Shown: positions 10,654-23,800 of the stretch, in pieces
Layout: the number at the start of each line of letters is the position of its first letter
How positions within the stretch are numbered: the stretch's first letter is position 1
Assembly: GCA_015501605.1 (NCBI GenBank)
Contig: JADNRZ010000015.1
Location: forward strand, 1,178,001-1,242,000
Direction of reading: 5' to 3'
DNA length: 64,000 bases
From: Panaeolus papilionaceus
Taxonomy: Eukaryota; Basidiomycota; Agaricomycetes; Agaricales
Position numbers and translations under genes: made by a program
Notes under the pieces: generated by a model
Seen by the model: the letters and a program-made list of their open reading frames with translations, nothing else
Database searches by the model: none
Told to the model about the DNA's origin: nothing

Positions 10654-13632
10654 TATGTATATATTCCAACAACTAATCATCATCTGTGTCAGAGTCCTCT
10701 GAGTCAGTAGTTGTGGTTGTGGTTGTGGTGGGTTGCAGTGGTGTGCCTCCCATGTGGCATGAGGGCATGGTGGGTGATTGTCATGGCTCACAACAACTGG
10801 GAAGGTGTAGGATGGTGGTGGTGATGGGTAATGGGTGATGGTGAAAGGAAGAAAGGATAAATGATGGATTGTCACTTTGTGTGATGGTTTGCACACAGGC
10901 CAAGCATGTGACATCACATGATAAATTTAATATTATATTTCATTATTATATAATAGACTAGATAAGAAAAGACAACAATAACAATAAGATAACAATAAGA
11001 TAAGACTCATTGGGGATTTACACAGATTACAGTTCCTACCAAATCAATGGGACTCCCTAGGGACAGCAATAATCTGTAGGGAGTCCCTAGGGACTTTACA
11101 GCCATTTCAAGCCAAACATGAAAATTAATAGGAATAGGCAAAACATGAAAATTAAATAGGAATAGGGTGTCCCTAGGGAGTCTCTAGGGATGCCTCTAAA
11201 AACACACAGACTCCCTAGGGACTCCCTAGGGTACTCAGGGGAGAGTGTAAAGTACTCAATGTCAGCATGTCGTCATTGGTGCTATCTGATTCCTTCTCCT
11301 GGTCACGATTTTCTTCAGATGCTAATTCCTGAGATATGGGCCTGTCTTTAAACTCGACTCCGGCTTCCTTCATGGCAGTGGCAAGAACAAAGTTCATGAT
11401 CTTGTCCTGGTGATCAAGGCTACGGACAATCTGAGCCTCATAGTTCTGGTTGTTTGACGCCTGTGCCGGATCCTTGACCAGTCTGATGTGTGCATGCTCG
11501 GTGGTATCCGCTGACCATTGAATTGCCGATCCACTGAGGCGAATGCCTGATGCAACACTCTGCATGAACTCCAGTTTGGGTATTTGCCAATGGGTAAGCT
11601 TCTGATGCTTTTCCCCTTGACGTGCACCCACATCGATAATAGCTTTCTTGAACTCATGAAAGATCACAAGCAACTCATCGATCATACGACAAACATCACT
11701 TGAGATCATGGGGCCTTGTGCAAGGTATCGGAAGTCCAGCAGAGCCTGGATTGCAGTCATAAAATTCAGAGAAACTGCTCCTGCGACAATGGGGACAATG
11801 TAGCACTGGATATTGCGCTGATCCCGTCCAGTAACCTGCTTGAGGGATGAGATTCCTTCTTTGAAATGTCGATACCCTGTATGTGGCTGAAGAATTGAGA
11901 AGCGAAAATCAATTTCTGCTGCTCCAACTGCATTGATGCACCATTTCACGTTGTGATCCCAGAACATTCGGTGCCAGTGGTGAAGGGGTTCGCTTGTCAG
12001 AAAAACACTGGGATTTGATAGATCCCAATCCCTCCAAAACGGCCTGTGTACACCATTTAGTCGGTATTTCATCGCCTCCTTTTCATATGCCTCTATATCC
12101 CATTCGTCCTTAACCACAGCTTGAATTTTGGCCAGGTTTTCCAAAGTCATGTCCCCAGTTCTCATTGGGTGTTTCTGAGCATTGCCAAACTGTTTGTATG
12201 ATGCAGTGGTAATTGAGGATGTTTTGCCAGCCACGCAGGCTATGAGCGCTGATTCTGGGGTGTCAACAATGTAGGCTGCACAAGGTGTGAAGCACCAGCA
12301 ACTGTTTCCAACTGGGTCTGAAAGCATGACACCAACACGGGCCGCTTCTTTGAGGGGATGAAGAACAATGTCCAAGCACTCATGAAATAATCAAGCTTCT
12401 AAAACGCTGTGTATCTTTGATTTTGGGTGAATGAATTTGGGAATAGGTATCAAGGCAAGCAGAAGGAAGACATGGTTGGAGGCTTTGTTTCGGAATTCAG
12501 CAGTGATATTCGCAAGGGAGATTAGAAGGGGACGGCCGACACAGTTTCCAGTGCCAGATGAGATGTTTGTCTTGTCGGATGATAAAACTGTGCCAAGAAG
12601 AGTTGCACCTGGCTGCAACATTTCCTATAGGTCAAATTAAATGGCCGATTCCAAATTCATTACAGAGTTACTGACCTGCATAAACCAGGCTGCATCTCCT
12701 GAAAGCCACTCAGAGTATACCCTCATAGTTTTCACACAGGTTTCATAAAGCTTAAATGGCGTAAATTGAATGAAGTCTTTCACTAAGGGGCTGCGCATAA
12801 GGGCCTCCAGACACTGGACAGGGTTTCGGTAATACAAAGTAATCGTATTCTTGGTTGGAAAAATTGGTGTAATAGAAGTTGCCACCCAACGTGGGCCACT
12901 AGGAAGTTGCTCTGCCCTTGAAATCAGATCCTGCGCAGTTCTAAATGATAGAAGAAGAAGCTTGACCTATTAACAGAAATAAAATAGTGAGCATCATGAA
13001 GCGTAAATAATATATAAAAACCCACCAGTTCAAGCTTCAGAAATTGATCAATTTTCGCCAAACTCATTCCTGACTGTAAGAGAAATGACGCCAGTTCCCA
13101 TTCGTCTCTTGTCAAAAAGGGGTAATATGGAAGTTCTGTATGAGCACTGGAAAGGGGATCTTTTGCAAAAAGCTCCATAAAGGTCTGGCCAGGATGTGTT
13201 GCATTCCAGGTGGAGCTCGCTCCTGGGAACTGGTCTTGGTGTGGACGTTGAATGAAGTCTTGGGGTGTGGGATGGGCAAAAATTGAAGGACCAGTTGGGC
13301 GATCCTGTTCAATACCTTCCATTGGTGAGACAGCACCAGTACTGGTGGGTGTTTCAAAATCCTCAGGCAGATTGAATCCATGAGGACTTGGAGGAGGTGA
13401 TGCTGCGTGTTCATATTCAGATTAGTACAAGGGGACGAAAATGTAGAAATTATGACATACTGGAAACTCGGTTGGTATTGCCTTCAAAATGAGCAAAATG
13501 GGTCACATCTTCATGGAAATGGCGACATGTTGCACGTGGTTGATTCATATGGTTGAGGGCGCTTGCTTCACTTTCAAACAACTTCCCACAATGTAGGCAA
13601 GGGAATACTTTTGAAGAAGAGATCGCTGGCAT

Positions 13633-14095
13633 TGTACTGTGAATCCAAAAACACAGAGAAAGTAGAAAGAGGTGGAGGCAAGAAACAAGTGCTATCGCTT
13701 GCCATGTTCAATCAACAATAATCGATGATGGATGACAGAGAGAGATGATGCGGGCCGGCGTGAGAATACAAAATCGAACTGATCGATTTTGTGCGTGACC
13801 ATATTTAGTCACATGGTCGCGTTGTGTGAATGACTTCAGTCTTTGGCGATGGTATGATTATTCCAACATCAAACTCTCCTATCCAACTTCCCATCTTAAA
13901 TCTGGAACCACAACTATTTGGCCCTCTCGTGTCATATTAGAGTATTGATTTTCCGCTCTCGCGTATAATTACCAGAAATTTCTCAATTTTAAGTAGCCAC
14001 GTCATACCCCAATCATCAACTTAGAAGGTCAGAGCGATTCAGGAACTTGAACGTCATAGGATAACACTGAATAATTATGATTCTTGCAGATTAAT
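13633..14095. other. Divergent intergenic region of the Plavaka element
   Basis: No gene is seen. It separates the transposase start (minus) from the cargo genes (plus), so both promoters probably lie here. An imperfect palindrome around CGAACTGATCGATTTTG is present near 13770. Confidence 0.4.
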
Positions 14096-16119
14096 ATGTC
14101 AAAGACATTCTGTGATGCTTTCCCCTCTCTTAGGGCCTACCCCTGGTTAAGCAATGTATGGTCCCAAGGGATCATATCAGACATGTACAATGTCACAGAA
14201 CTATTGGTATGTCTCCTTTGACTTTACCTTCACTCAACGACGTACTGACACAGTACTACTAGGGGTTTTATTCGTCCTTGAAATGTTATGAGACCTATCT
14301 CACTGAATCGCCTTCAATTGATTCCAATTCTCAAGCGCTAAAACAACTGTTAGCAGACAAACACAACATTACTACCTGCGGAGCAAATGTGAAGAATGTC
14401 AAAAAGCCTGTGCGCGATAAGCGCTGTGCTCTGGTTGTGATACTTTGTCTGTTTGATCTCAAGTGCCATTCTTCTACTTTGCAAAGGAGCTCCATTGTAT
14501 GTGAGCCCCAATATATGCCCAAAATTATTGTAGGAAGCGCCCAAAGAATGGTATGTGGTCTTTCGCTACAGCAATTGGTTTCGTTTCTTATACCGTCCCA
14601 GTATCAACGCTGAATCCAGGACTGGGCTCAGGTACTCTATGACTGGAAGGACAGTATATTGAGTCTAGCGTGCCGCACTGGATTGGAACTTGTACCTGGA
14701 GCTTCGTTGTTACAATCTGGTTAAGCATCTCACGTCGACGCATTCAGGACTCTCTATCAAACCATTAAAAACTCCGTCTGCACATTGAATTTCCACATTG
14801 CTATGATCCATCTATCCTACCTGCAAGAAGCAAACTTTAATGGCACCCTTCCGGATTGGGATTTTTCGTTCTCTCTGGAGACATTTACTCAGGTTGATGA
14901 TACAACGTAAGCCGTCTTCACTTTTGTCGACCATCTTTGTCTTATGAGGTACTCAGAACACGAGATAATGACCCCAACATCATTAAGGCACACGCATTTC
15001 GTCTCCCTCTTCATATTGCTGTGCTAGTCTCGCCAGTTTTCCTATTGTCCGGTTTTCGCATTTACAAGTACCCTTGGGAGCGAGATTCATTACTTGAAGT
15101 ACATATTTTTCTCTTCAGCTTCAGTGGTCAACATATTCATCGTTTGCAGTACTCATTCAGACTGGGAAATATGAAGCCGGAAATATTGCTTCGTGTCGAG
15201 AGACTTATTTGGGCCGAATTTTTTTCTGTTTGTAACAATACAAAGACGCTACATGATGCGACAACTACCTTAGTCAAACACATCCCCTGGGATGAACTTG
15301 CAAACACGTTGCCTGAGGTTTGGAGTTGGTTTGATTTATGTGCATGTGCAGATTTTGCCTCAGCTACAGCCGACTTACACTCGTTTCATAGCATGCCTAA
15401 CACCCAGTGGTTCCTCAGAACTCTCACCAATTGGTGAGCAGTCAGATGTCTGCCTTCTGGATGATATTGAGGTATTTTATATTGTCACCTGCTCATTCCG
15501 AATCGATTTTCAACTTGAATACCAGCAGGGATATCATAGGGTCAATGGGCACTTGTTACAGGGTGCTAATGTACCCCCTAACCAGGATGTTGTTAGTGTA
15601 GAGGACGTTACCCAAGCTGGCTGTGCGCAGCTCCAGAATTGTTCAGGACACTCAGACCTCAGGCCACAGGGTGACAACGACGTTGTAATGCAACCACCAA
15701 TGCTGTCCAAAGGTCGGGAAAATATGGGTTACTGGGCAGGCAACAACAAAGGGGTGTTAGGTTGGGGTGAAAGTGAAGGTCAGGAGGCTGAAGATAGGGA
15801 GAATAGGAGCAGTGATCTTGCAGATGACAGAGACGAGGGTATGCATCAGGACTTGGATCAAGGGCACGGCGAGGAAGGAATGAATGACGCGAGGGACAAG
15901 AGTGGTGTGGAACATGTGGACAAGCAGAACGACATAGTCGACGAGAACAACCGGAACCATGTGGATGACAAGGAAGATGAGAATGACCAGAACGACGTGA
16001 GTGATCAGGACGACGTGGATATGGGAGACAGCAACAAGAAAAGGGACGTACACCACGTCGCGATGGTCTACGCGAGAGACCATCCCCCTTATCAGGTTCC
16101 TTTATCAGCACTTCTGTGA
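14096..16119 (+). pseudogene. Unidentified cargo gene or 5' part of the JmjC gene, with stops
   Basis: Exon 1 is 14096-14206 (MSKTFCDAFPSLRAYPWLSN...), followed by a GTATGT..CTACTAG intron and exon 2 from 14263. The exon-2 frame runs to about 14940 but contains TGA at 14611 and TAA at 14722 and 14908. Around these the text still looks coding (DWAQVLYDWKDS, FNGTLPDWDFSF, TFTQVDDTT). A one-base shift near 14940 leads to SYEVLRTRDNDPN and PWERDSLLEV. After about 15540 comes an Asp/Asn/Glu-rich stretch (ENDQNDVSDQDDVDM). I recognise no domain. It may be the N-terminal half of the JmjC gene that follows without a clear gap. Confidence 0.55.
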
Positions 16120-18616
16120 AACCTACTGGTATACCCCCAACGACGAAGAAACGCAAGTATGGTAAAAGGACCCCTGGTGCCAATGTGGTGAAATCCAGCA
16201 CTCCTCCTTCTGAGTCGACAAATCCAAAATCCGCTCCCTTGGACCCGTTGACAGTTCTAAAGCAAGAGATCGCTATAATTGAAGAAGAAGCGCAGCGCAG
16301 ATGGGTAATTATACTTACTATTGGATATAAATTCAACACTGACATTTGATCGCTAGGTGGAAAGCGAAGATACCACTCTCCACATGGCCCCTGCAGTAAA
16401 AGTAAGTGCCGTCCTTACTCATAGATATGATTGAGTCCCATGTTTTAAACATCCTATGCAGAACCATAGTTGTACGATCAGTGTCTTCCACATAGATGGT
16501 CATCAGAGCGATATCACATTAAACTTCCATGTGCGTGCAAACTAACACCGATGTTGTTTTATACTTTACTTATATTGTGATATTTATTTCCAGGAGGAAT
16601 TCGTTTGTCGTCAGGTCAGTGCGTGGCACAAGGTCGTTGAGCAGAATTATGTGGTTAAGGATGGTATTCCTCAGCCACGTTGGCTTGCCGACCCCGCTTC
16701 ATCCACATTTGCGATCATCGATCATTCTGATCTCCATGACCTACCTCAAGTGCACTATTTACTGCGAGAAAGGAAGAAAAACATTGTCGTCAAAAACGTC
16801 CCAGGAAAACGACGAACATTTGGCTTAGCGGCTTTGCAAGAGGTTCAACGTGTCAACCATGTTGTTGATATTCATGGTATGTAACTTTATATCTACCTTT
16901 TCATTTCATGATGTTTAGTGACCCATCTCCACCCCCATAAAGACCACTCCATAAAATGTGCACCCAGGTCGCTTGGCAAGCACTTGAGGTCTGGCACTCT
17001 TGCACAAGTCCTTGAATGTGCATCTATGGAGAATGGGAAGATTCTCAATGCACTGGATCTGCTGATGCCCACAGCCTTACTTGAGGAAAGTAGCTTCATG
17101 ACCGATCTTGTTAGCTGGCGCCTGGCCATGGGGGAGCTTAATTGTCCAAGAGGCAAAGAGTACCCTATAAGCAAATTGAGGTGGGCGCTTGTTACAACCA
17201 AGGGCGGTACACACTGGGTACATATAGATAATGATGGCTTTGCCACATTTATTCATGTCCGTACAGGAGCGAAGTGGTGGATTATCGCAACACCTAAAGA
17301 AGGTTTTGAAGATGTTGCTGAATTTGCACATCTGGAGAAAAGGTACGATGCCAGTCTGCCCTGTCCTGATATGTGGAACTATGAGGCCGTTCTCCTTACC
17401 GAGGGGATGATGCTGTAAGTGGAATTTTTCAGAATCTGTGGATGTTTGAAATTCATTTTCATTGAGCAGCATAATGCATCCAAACACTCGACATGCTGTT
17501 TTTACCGTCAATCACACGATTGTAGCAGGTGGCTACTTCTACAACACAGCTTGTCTGGCTGACAGCATAAAGGCTATGATACATTGCTTCAATGCTGATG
17601 GTGCTGTTACCAACAGTAATACACCTGCATCCAGACCAGCCTTACAGCGCATTCTGAGCTTCTTTTATGTGGGTCTTGTCAAGAAAGGAGTGCATCATGA
17701 AAGTAAGCCCACTGTCTGTTTTTATCTATTGCAATGCTCATTGGGACTATCCAGCGGATGAATTCCAGCACCTACCAGTTCTGGAATCGACTTCTGGTTG
17801 CCGCAAGTTCCTAGTTGCATGTGTGATAGGAGTGGCGATGATTTTTTTCGATTTCAAAGCTTATGATTGTGGTACTACTAATCCTATGGGGCTCAACACT
17901 AGCGGCCTCACCAGGCAGGAACGGGAGCAGTACATGTACGTTCGTGGACTATCCTATACGCTCGTGGAATGGCTAGATCATCACTACAACATTCAAGTTG
18001 ATGTTGGGCAGCCCAACATGCCTGCGTCCACAAGCTCGTGTTCGTTCGATAGCATCCTTTTTGCTATTGGTCAGTTCCTTGGAGACATTGTTTGTTATCA
18101 ACGGCGTGCCCAATCTTCTCGAATTGATGGCGCACCTGGATGCAATCCTGATATTATGGAGGGCTATATTCGCGAAATCTTCTGTAAAAACGGTGCTACA
18201 AACTCTGTCTATCATGGTTATCATGTTCGTGCAAAGGAAATCGCCATTGTTGGTGATGAAAACCACCATATCACATATGGACCAATATTTACGGGCACAT
18301 GGCATGCAAAAAAACGATGCGATGTCGGGATCTATCAGGCGAAAGGTATTCAGTTAACTTCCTCATGAGCACAAAATCTCACTGCTATAAAACAGACTTA
18401 CAAGGCATCATGTCTATGGGCCAGAGCGACGCAGAACGCGATATGGATTGGGGTTCAATTGGGAAATCAGAAGGGATCGTATATGGAACGCCAGGTAAGG
18501 ATTTTCGAGTATATCTATGGGGGGTCAGTCAACTCACCATTCCACTAGATGACAGATTTGAAGAGGAGTCAAACTATAACAGCTCCGGACCATGTAAAAA
18601 AACGCGCACATCATAA
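16116..18616 (+). CDS. JmjC-domain protein carried by the Plavaka element
   Basis: Exons: 16116-16304, 16357-16401, 16462-16530, 16594-16876, 16919-17414, 17470-17702, 17755-18345, 18396-18494 and 18549-18616, all with GT..AG borders and one open frame of about 690 codons. The 5' end is uncertain; 16116 is a convenience, as it is a GTG. The JmjC core is seen as THWVHIDNDGFATF (HxD iron ligands), GAKWWIIATP, and MLIMHPNTRHAVFTVNH then GGYFYNT. JmjC proteins are Fe(II)/2-oxoglutarate oxygenases, often histone demethylases, and this fits an expanded fungal subgroup. A basic KKRKYGKR near the start and CKKTRTS at the end suggest nuclear import. Catalysis is inferred from motifs only. Confidence 0.75.
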
Positions 18617-19004
18617 ATATCATTGTCGTTTAAATTTTCTATATTTCAATTGCTCAATATCGAAATGCCATCGTTCCCACTCCATTTTTATATAGTTTCA
18701 TGTTATTCTAATAGACTGTCACATTTTTTATTATACACTTATGTTTGTTGTTTTGAAATTTCAAGTTATCCTGGAAAGAGAGGAGCAAGGAAATCGACAT
18801 GGGGAGTCATGTGATGTGGTACTCACAACCACGAATCATTGTTGAATGAGGTCCACACAGCTTCCTCGCATTCTCCCACCAGGACATCTTGTTCTACCAC
18901 CCAACCACAAGAAACAACTCTGTATATTATATTGCATGTAGATTTGCTGTTGTGTGAATAAACCAGCTTACCAACACTTTGCAGATTGTATCTACCACTT
19001 GAAC
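18617..19004. other. Spacer between JmjC and coiled-coil genes
   Basis: Mostly AT-rich. A short open stretch near 18765-18815 (PGKRGARKSTWG) could be a lost exon, but I cannot link it to either neighbour. Confidence 0.35.
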
Positions 19005-20562
19005 ATGACAAACAGATCACCTGAAAATGCGCATCGCACTGACTGTTTTGGTGATGGTATATTGGTAAACCTCCCAACATCAAGCTTCAAGTTCTCTTTC
19101 TGATTACCCATATGACCCATAGCACGAGCCATTCTTTTTACAAAGCGAAAAGGATGTCACTCAGCTGTTGTCCACTGCGCGGTCATTAAGGGAACAACAC
19201 ATACAAACCAAGGAAGGCTTGATTCAGCAGCTCAAGATAGTGGTGGATGCCCTTCGTCGAGTCGAGCAAAGGCTGGCTACATTGGACCTTCAGGTCAGTA
19301 CTTCACACTAACACCAGCCTTTCGGCCGAGCCTCAGCCGAGTATCGGTTCATCAGCTGAGTCTCAGCCGACGCTCAGCCGAGTCTCGGCTGAGCCTCAGC
19401 TCAACCTCAGTTTAATAATATATTTTGAAAAGAAATGCTTTTTATCGGCTGAGTATCAGCTGAGTATCAGACACTGGTTGTTATGACTGTTTCACTTTCT
19501 CATCATATACATGTACAACCACCTCCCCATGTACTTGACAATACTTGTGACAGTGACATGTCACATCATACACTAGTCTATATTATCACATATTACATAC
19601 TTAGATATAACTGTAATTTCTTTAGTCTATAGTATTTGTGACAATCAATATGACAGTGACTACATGTCACACAGGTATTGCCAAAAATATGTGGATGTGA
19701 CCTAATATTTGTCACATGTCATGTAGTCACAGCAGTTTATGTTGGCTTAAATCAGATTTTGAATTGTGACATGTCACATATATGTCACACACCTAGCTAA
19801 ATTAGGAAGCATTGTATTAGTAATTTAGTAATTGTATACCTGGAGATTGCTGATAGATTTCCCAATATTACTAATTCTCTTGGCAAATGTATCACAATAT
19901 GTTATCTAATATGTCACAACAAAGCCACCAAACAAGCCATGCAGGCATGACAAACTGTATTATGTAATAATATAGGTAGAAAACTGCAAAGAACAATAAC
20001 ACAACCAGACCATATAGATTGTGAGCTGATATTCAGCTGATCATCAGCTGAGCCTCAGTTCTGTGAACCGATAATACTCGGCCGAAAGAACCGAAACTAC
20101 TAGCTGAGACCTCAGCTGAGTATCGGTTCAACCTCAGCTGAACCTCAGCCGAACCTCGGTTGAGCCTCAGTTCATTAGTTTATAAAGCTAATCACTAAAC
20201 TATAAGATAAGCAAAAATATTAATTTATGAACCGATGATCAGCTGACGAACCAATACTCAGCTGATACTCAGCTGATGAACCGATCATCAGCTGAGCCTC
20301 AGCCGAAAAGTTTGGGTTAGTGTAAAGTCCTCCTTCAGGTTGGGCAGCTGCACTACACAATTAGTGCATCTGGATATTCCATTCCTGTTTCCATGCGTCC
20401 TCAAACACTTGAATGTGAAATTTCGCAGCATCACAGTGAGTCAATTCAGGTTTTCACCCACCTCTCCTCTGTCTAAATATAACAGATGCAACTGTCGCTT
20501 CCCTAGACATAATAACAGTTTCCGGAAATGAGGGGCGCTCGATTTCTGTAGTCTTGGATTAG
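19005..20562 (+). pseudogene. Small coiled-coil protein gene, interrupted by element 'b'
   Basis: Exons: 19005-19064, 19123-19295 joined to 20341-20435, and 20486-20562. When element 'b' and one copy of its 9-bp target are removed, these give exactly 135 codons from ATG to TAG. The first exon reads MTNRSPENAHRTDCFGDGIL. The middle is a heptad-like helix (QQLKIVVDALRRVEQRLATL) and the end a beta-rich tail (ATVASLDIITVSGNEG). I do not know the family. The insertion adds about 1 kb to the exon and breaks the frame. The gene sits between the JmjC and DUF6532 genes in the same orientation. Confidence 0.7.
19296..20331. mobile_element. Non-autonomous TIR element 'b' in the coiled-coil gene
   Basis: Flanked by CCTTCAGGT on both sides (19287-19295 and 20332-20340). 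Ends read CAGTACTTCACACTAAC on the left and AGGACTTTACACTAAC on the other strand. Subterminal zones (19318-19480, 20023-20310) consist of repeated CTCAGCYGA/TCAGCTGA motifs, and the core is AT-rich with TGTGACATGTCACA palindromes. No coding capacity. The ACTTYACACT end motif and 9-bp duplication link it to element 'a' at 9368-11257. Confidence 0.8.
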
Positions 20563-20820
20563 TTTTAACACCCAAGTCTGTTTGTTTTTTAATGTCATTT
20601 TAATGTTGATTTTAGATGTATTTTGCGTCATCACTCCACTCAGGGCTGCGATATTCTTTGGAATTCCAAAGAAATCCTCAACCCCAAATTCCATTCAGGG
20701 ACGACCCTCATATATGGAAACTATTCGGAACATAAGCTCAGTTGTTCAACTTAACTGAATCACTCAACCATTCTCAACCCACCTCTCTTATTTTCACTCT
20801 GGTATTTTTCTCTCTTTACA

Positions 20821-23800
20821 ATGCCAGGTTCAAAGACTACAGGCAACGGTTGAGCTACAAGAGCTAAAACTGCAGCCTCTGGTCAACATACATAAGAAAG
20901 CGACAGCAACCCATTCATCCACTAAAGGCAGGTCCAGCCCGTTATTGAGACAGACATAGTGCATAAACGGCACATCCACAGATTCGTCTTCTCGGCAACC
21001 CCTAACTGGTAAAGGCGAGTTGATTTCTTTATTATTTCTATTTTTCTTTATTTTTGAAGCATATCCCCTCAGAGAATCGCCCTCATGCCTCTGACAATTC
21101 ATCTACTGCTGCTACAAGCAAAGGGCGCAACAAAAAGAGGTCTGATCCCCCAGCTTCTCAGACTCCTGCCCCCATCGAAGGTACATACAATGCTTTGCAA
21201 ACCTCGTGTGGCTCTTCTGACTGCCTAATTAATCAGAACAACCCTGCAAGCAAGCAACCAATCCACAGGCTTCTCTCGTGGATGTCACTCATGGACCTTC
21301 AGGCCGTCCTCAGCATAACAAGGTCAGTCGTATTGACAAACTGGCAAAGGAATCCGAGATTATTGGGCGGGATTTAATGCGAGTCATGGAGAAAACACAA
21401 GGCCATAAGCGCAAACCAAGTGCTACTGTTGATTCTGGTTTGTTCAATATACCAGACAATGCCCCTCTTAACAGCATGGCTCCTGCTGCGAAGAAGCAGA
21501 GAATTTCACTCCCTCACAAGGTCAGAATCTGATTTTCTTTCTTTCTTTCTTGGTCTAACTCGCATTACAGAAACAGACATTGACACCACTCAATGAAAAT
21601 ACCACAAGTTTGATGAGCGCCAACCTGTTCGCCAAGGTTGCCCCCAAAACCACGCTTTTCCCCCCACCCCCTCCCTCACAAGCTCATGCACCATCGAATG
21701 TGTCTCAACAACCGTCAAAGACACCCTCTGTCCACAGCCAAGCGGTGTGTTCCATCGCAATTAACCAATTTGGCCAACATAACAAGCAGCTTGATCCTAT
21801 TCCCGAGGATGACCATGATATTGTCATGCGTGAATATCGTTCCATTGGAGAAGGTATGTACATAATATCAATTGGTTGTGCATGCGTACAAGTAATCATG
21901 GATCATCTAGCAATTTGCAAGTCGCAAGTTCAGTTTGCCTCAAATCAGGAGGATGAAGATGAAGAAGATCATGCCGATATGCAACCCCAGGATTCTCGCT
22001 TGCGACATATTGTTTGGTCACTGACTGGGTCAGACAATGAAGACAACATGGTTTCTGATGATGAACTGGAAGGTGCTCAACGAGACAACTGGGAGGAGGG
22101 AAGTATGAACAATGATGAGAGCGAAACCGATGAATACGATGGTAGCTATACCTTATCCTCCCATTAATTATATTTTCTGACATTGTTATTCGTTTTATTA
22201 CCAGACGAGAACCACGAACACAATGACGATGGTGGTAACGGTGTTGGTGATGACTATTATGACAGTGATGAAGATAACAACAATAAAGACTTGGAGAACA
22301 ACAACAACAACAACAAGGATCACGAAGATAATATTGGTGAGGGTATGAGTGTTTTTGCATCATTGGCCTGTATGTTTCGTGATCACTGATTTTTAGTAAA
22401 CTTGACAGTGGACGAGCAATCACCATCTGAAGCAGAAGAAGAAGCATACGAAGCTTTACAAGTGCCCGTTCTTAATAATGTGAGTGTATGATATTTATCT
22501 TTTGTAAATCTGTATCTATTCATCGTGTTTTGAAGCAAATCGATGTTCTCGATGATCATCGCACTTGAAACCGTGGTCACCATCCTCCTCCAGAAGAACA
22601 CCTTGCAGAAGTTGCACGCCAACAAGGGGCCCTGGGCCGTCTTATCCGAAATATTGAAGATGACCTGTTTAATGAATCTAATGAACAAGACAGTGTCAAT
22701 GAAGATGATAACAACGAAGGTGATCAAAGCGAGGACAGCAGCGATGTCAACCCTGGTGATAGCGCATGTAAAAGGGCGCCCAGGAACTCTCGCCACACTG
22801 GTGTACGCTTGCCCACTACCCTAGCATATTATCATGGCCCATGGAAGATGGTTTTGGCTTCCAGCAAGGTGCATTGGCGCTGTCTTCTGGTTATTGGTAA
22901 TGCATGGCCTTCCCATCAGCATGACCTCCATTATGTCAAGACTATTCTCAATGAGCGACTTCTTCATTTCAAGAATGAAGGCGTTGTATTTGATGACGGT
23001 AGGATCACTTCTCATACACATGACCCATACTAATTCGGTTATAGAGTTCCAGATTAATCGTGATATGTGGATTTTGGTGCAATCTTTTGCCATATGTCTA
23101 CTGTTTCATCTTTTACTGACCAGGTTCCCCAGATATTCCAAGAGTGTTCTACCTTCCGAGGCAAATTAAAAGATTATGTTCGCCCCATCCTCCCCATGTT
23201 TTACAAGGAGGTCATACTAGATGAATACGAGGGAAACCAACTGGTCGTGTACGATGCTGTCATTGACAGAGTGAAGTTGATCTTGGACAATGGATCCTTC
23301 CACCACAGTCCTGAAAAGGATCGATTGGTATTTAATTCTTTAACTTCTCGTGTCATTGACTTGGGTGATCAGCTGATATCCCTTTAATTAATGTAGGGGA
23401 AAACAAATAACTTCGCTCATCCATGCATCGGCCATGTCATCCAACAATTCTTCTATGCCAAGGCTGATGGCATTGCACGTTCATTTCCAGATGATTTCTC
23501 TGGAGAAGTACCTCTTAATGTCATCGCTCTAGTTGCAACAGCTGTAGGTGCTTTTTATTCTGTACTTTAACTTGTTGATTTCCCTCTCATTGGGCATAGA
23601 TTGTAGCTTGCCTTGAGGAATATCTCGCGACCGGCAAGCAAAGAAATCTCCCATTTGACTTCAAGGGCTACAATGGCACATACAACAACTTAGTAACCTC
23701 TATTGACAAGGTGCACGCAGACGAGTATCATGGACAAAAATTGCTCCAGCTGCGACGCAAGTGGGCAGCGGCCGGAATGTAAGTGAGCAAATATGTTTAG

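Larger units (their letters stand above)
9368..11257. mobile_element. Non-autonomous TIR element 'a' in the Plavaka transposase
   Basis: Flanked by the 10-bp direct repeat AATGTCAGCA (9358-9367 and 11258-11267). Ends are inverted: ACTTCTCACTCTCCCC on the left and ACTTTACACTCTCCCC on the right strand, then CTGACTACCCTAGGGAGTC-like sequence. The subterminal parts are full of CCCTAGGGAGTC and GACTCCCTACAG motifs. No transposase of its own is visible; without the nested pogo-like element it is only about 840 bp. A 9-10 bp duplication would suit Mutator-like elements, but the superfamily is unproven. It shares its end motif with element 'b' at 19296-20331. Confidence 0.8.
8368..13632 (-). pseudogene. 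Plavaka-family transposase (interrupted)
   Basis: Fungal Plavaka transposases are DDE-type enzymes of the CACTA supergroup. Exons on -: 13632-13461 (zinc-finger-like CLHCGKLF...H), 13402-13026 (YYPFLTRDEWELASFLL...GMS), 12966-12676, 12624 to about 11258, then 9367-8807 and 8753-8368. Hallmarks are SSDKTNISSGTG, DTPESALIACVAGKTS, the SADTTEHAHI motif, TAFHLSRDP and WPQSGLAGHVVADL. Two lesions are visible. An in-frame TGA at 12393-12391 replaces the arginine expected before LFHECLD. A 1.89 kb element splits the gene between DDML and TFPITTTAE; removing it with one target copy restores the frame. The C-terminus is complete (FYALTL). Confidence 0.85.

Noticed and set aside
10661..10700. DSEDSDTDDD-stop on the minus strand as the C-terminus of a pogo transposase
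   Set aside because: It lies outside the pogo-like terminal repeats, and acidic tails are too common to assign.
15659..16345. 228-codon minus-strand frame over the acidic region
   Set aside because: It is the antisense of an Asp/Asn-rich coding stretch, giving a His/Arg/Pro/Cys-rich shadow without motifs.
21896..22447. 183-codon minus-strand frame
   Set aside because: Antisense of the acidic DUF6532 exons; Cys/His-rich text comes from GAT/GAA repeats read backwards.
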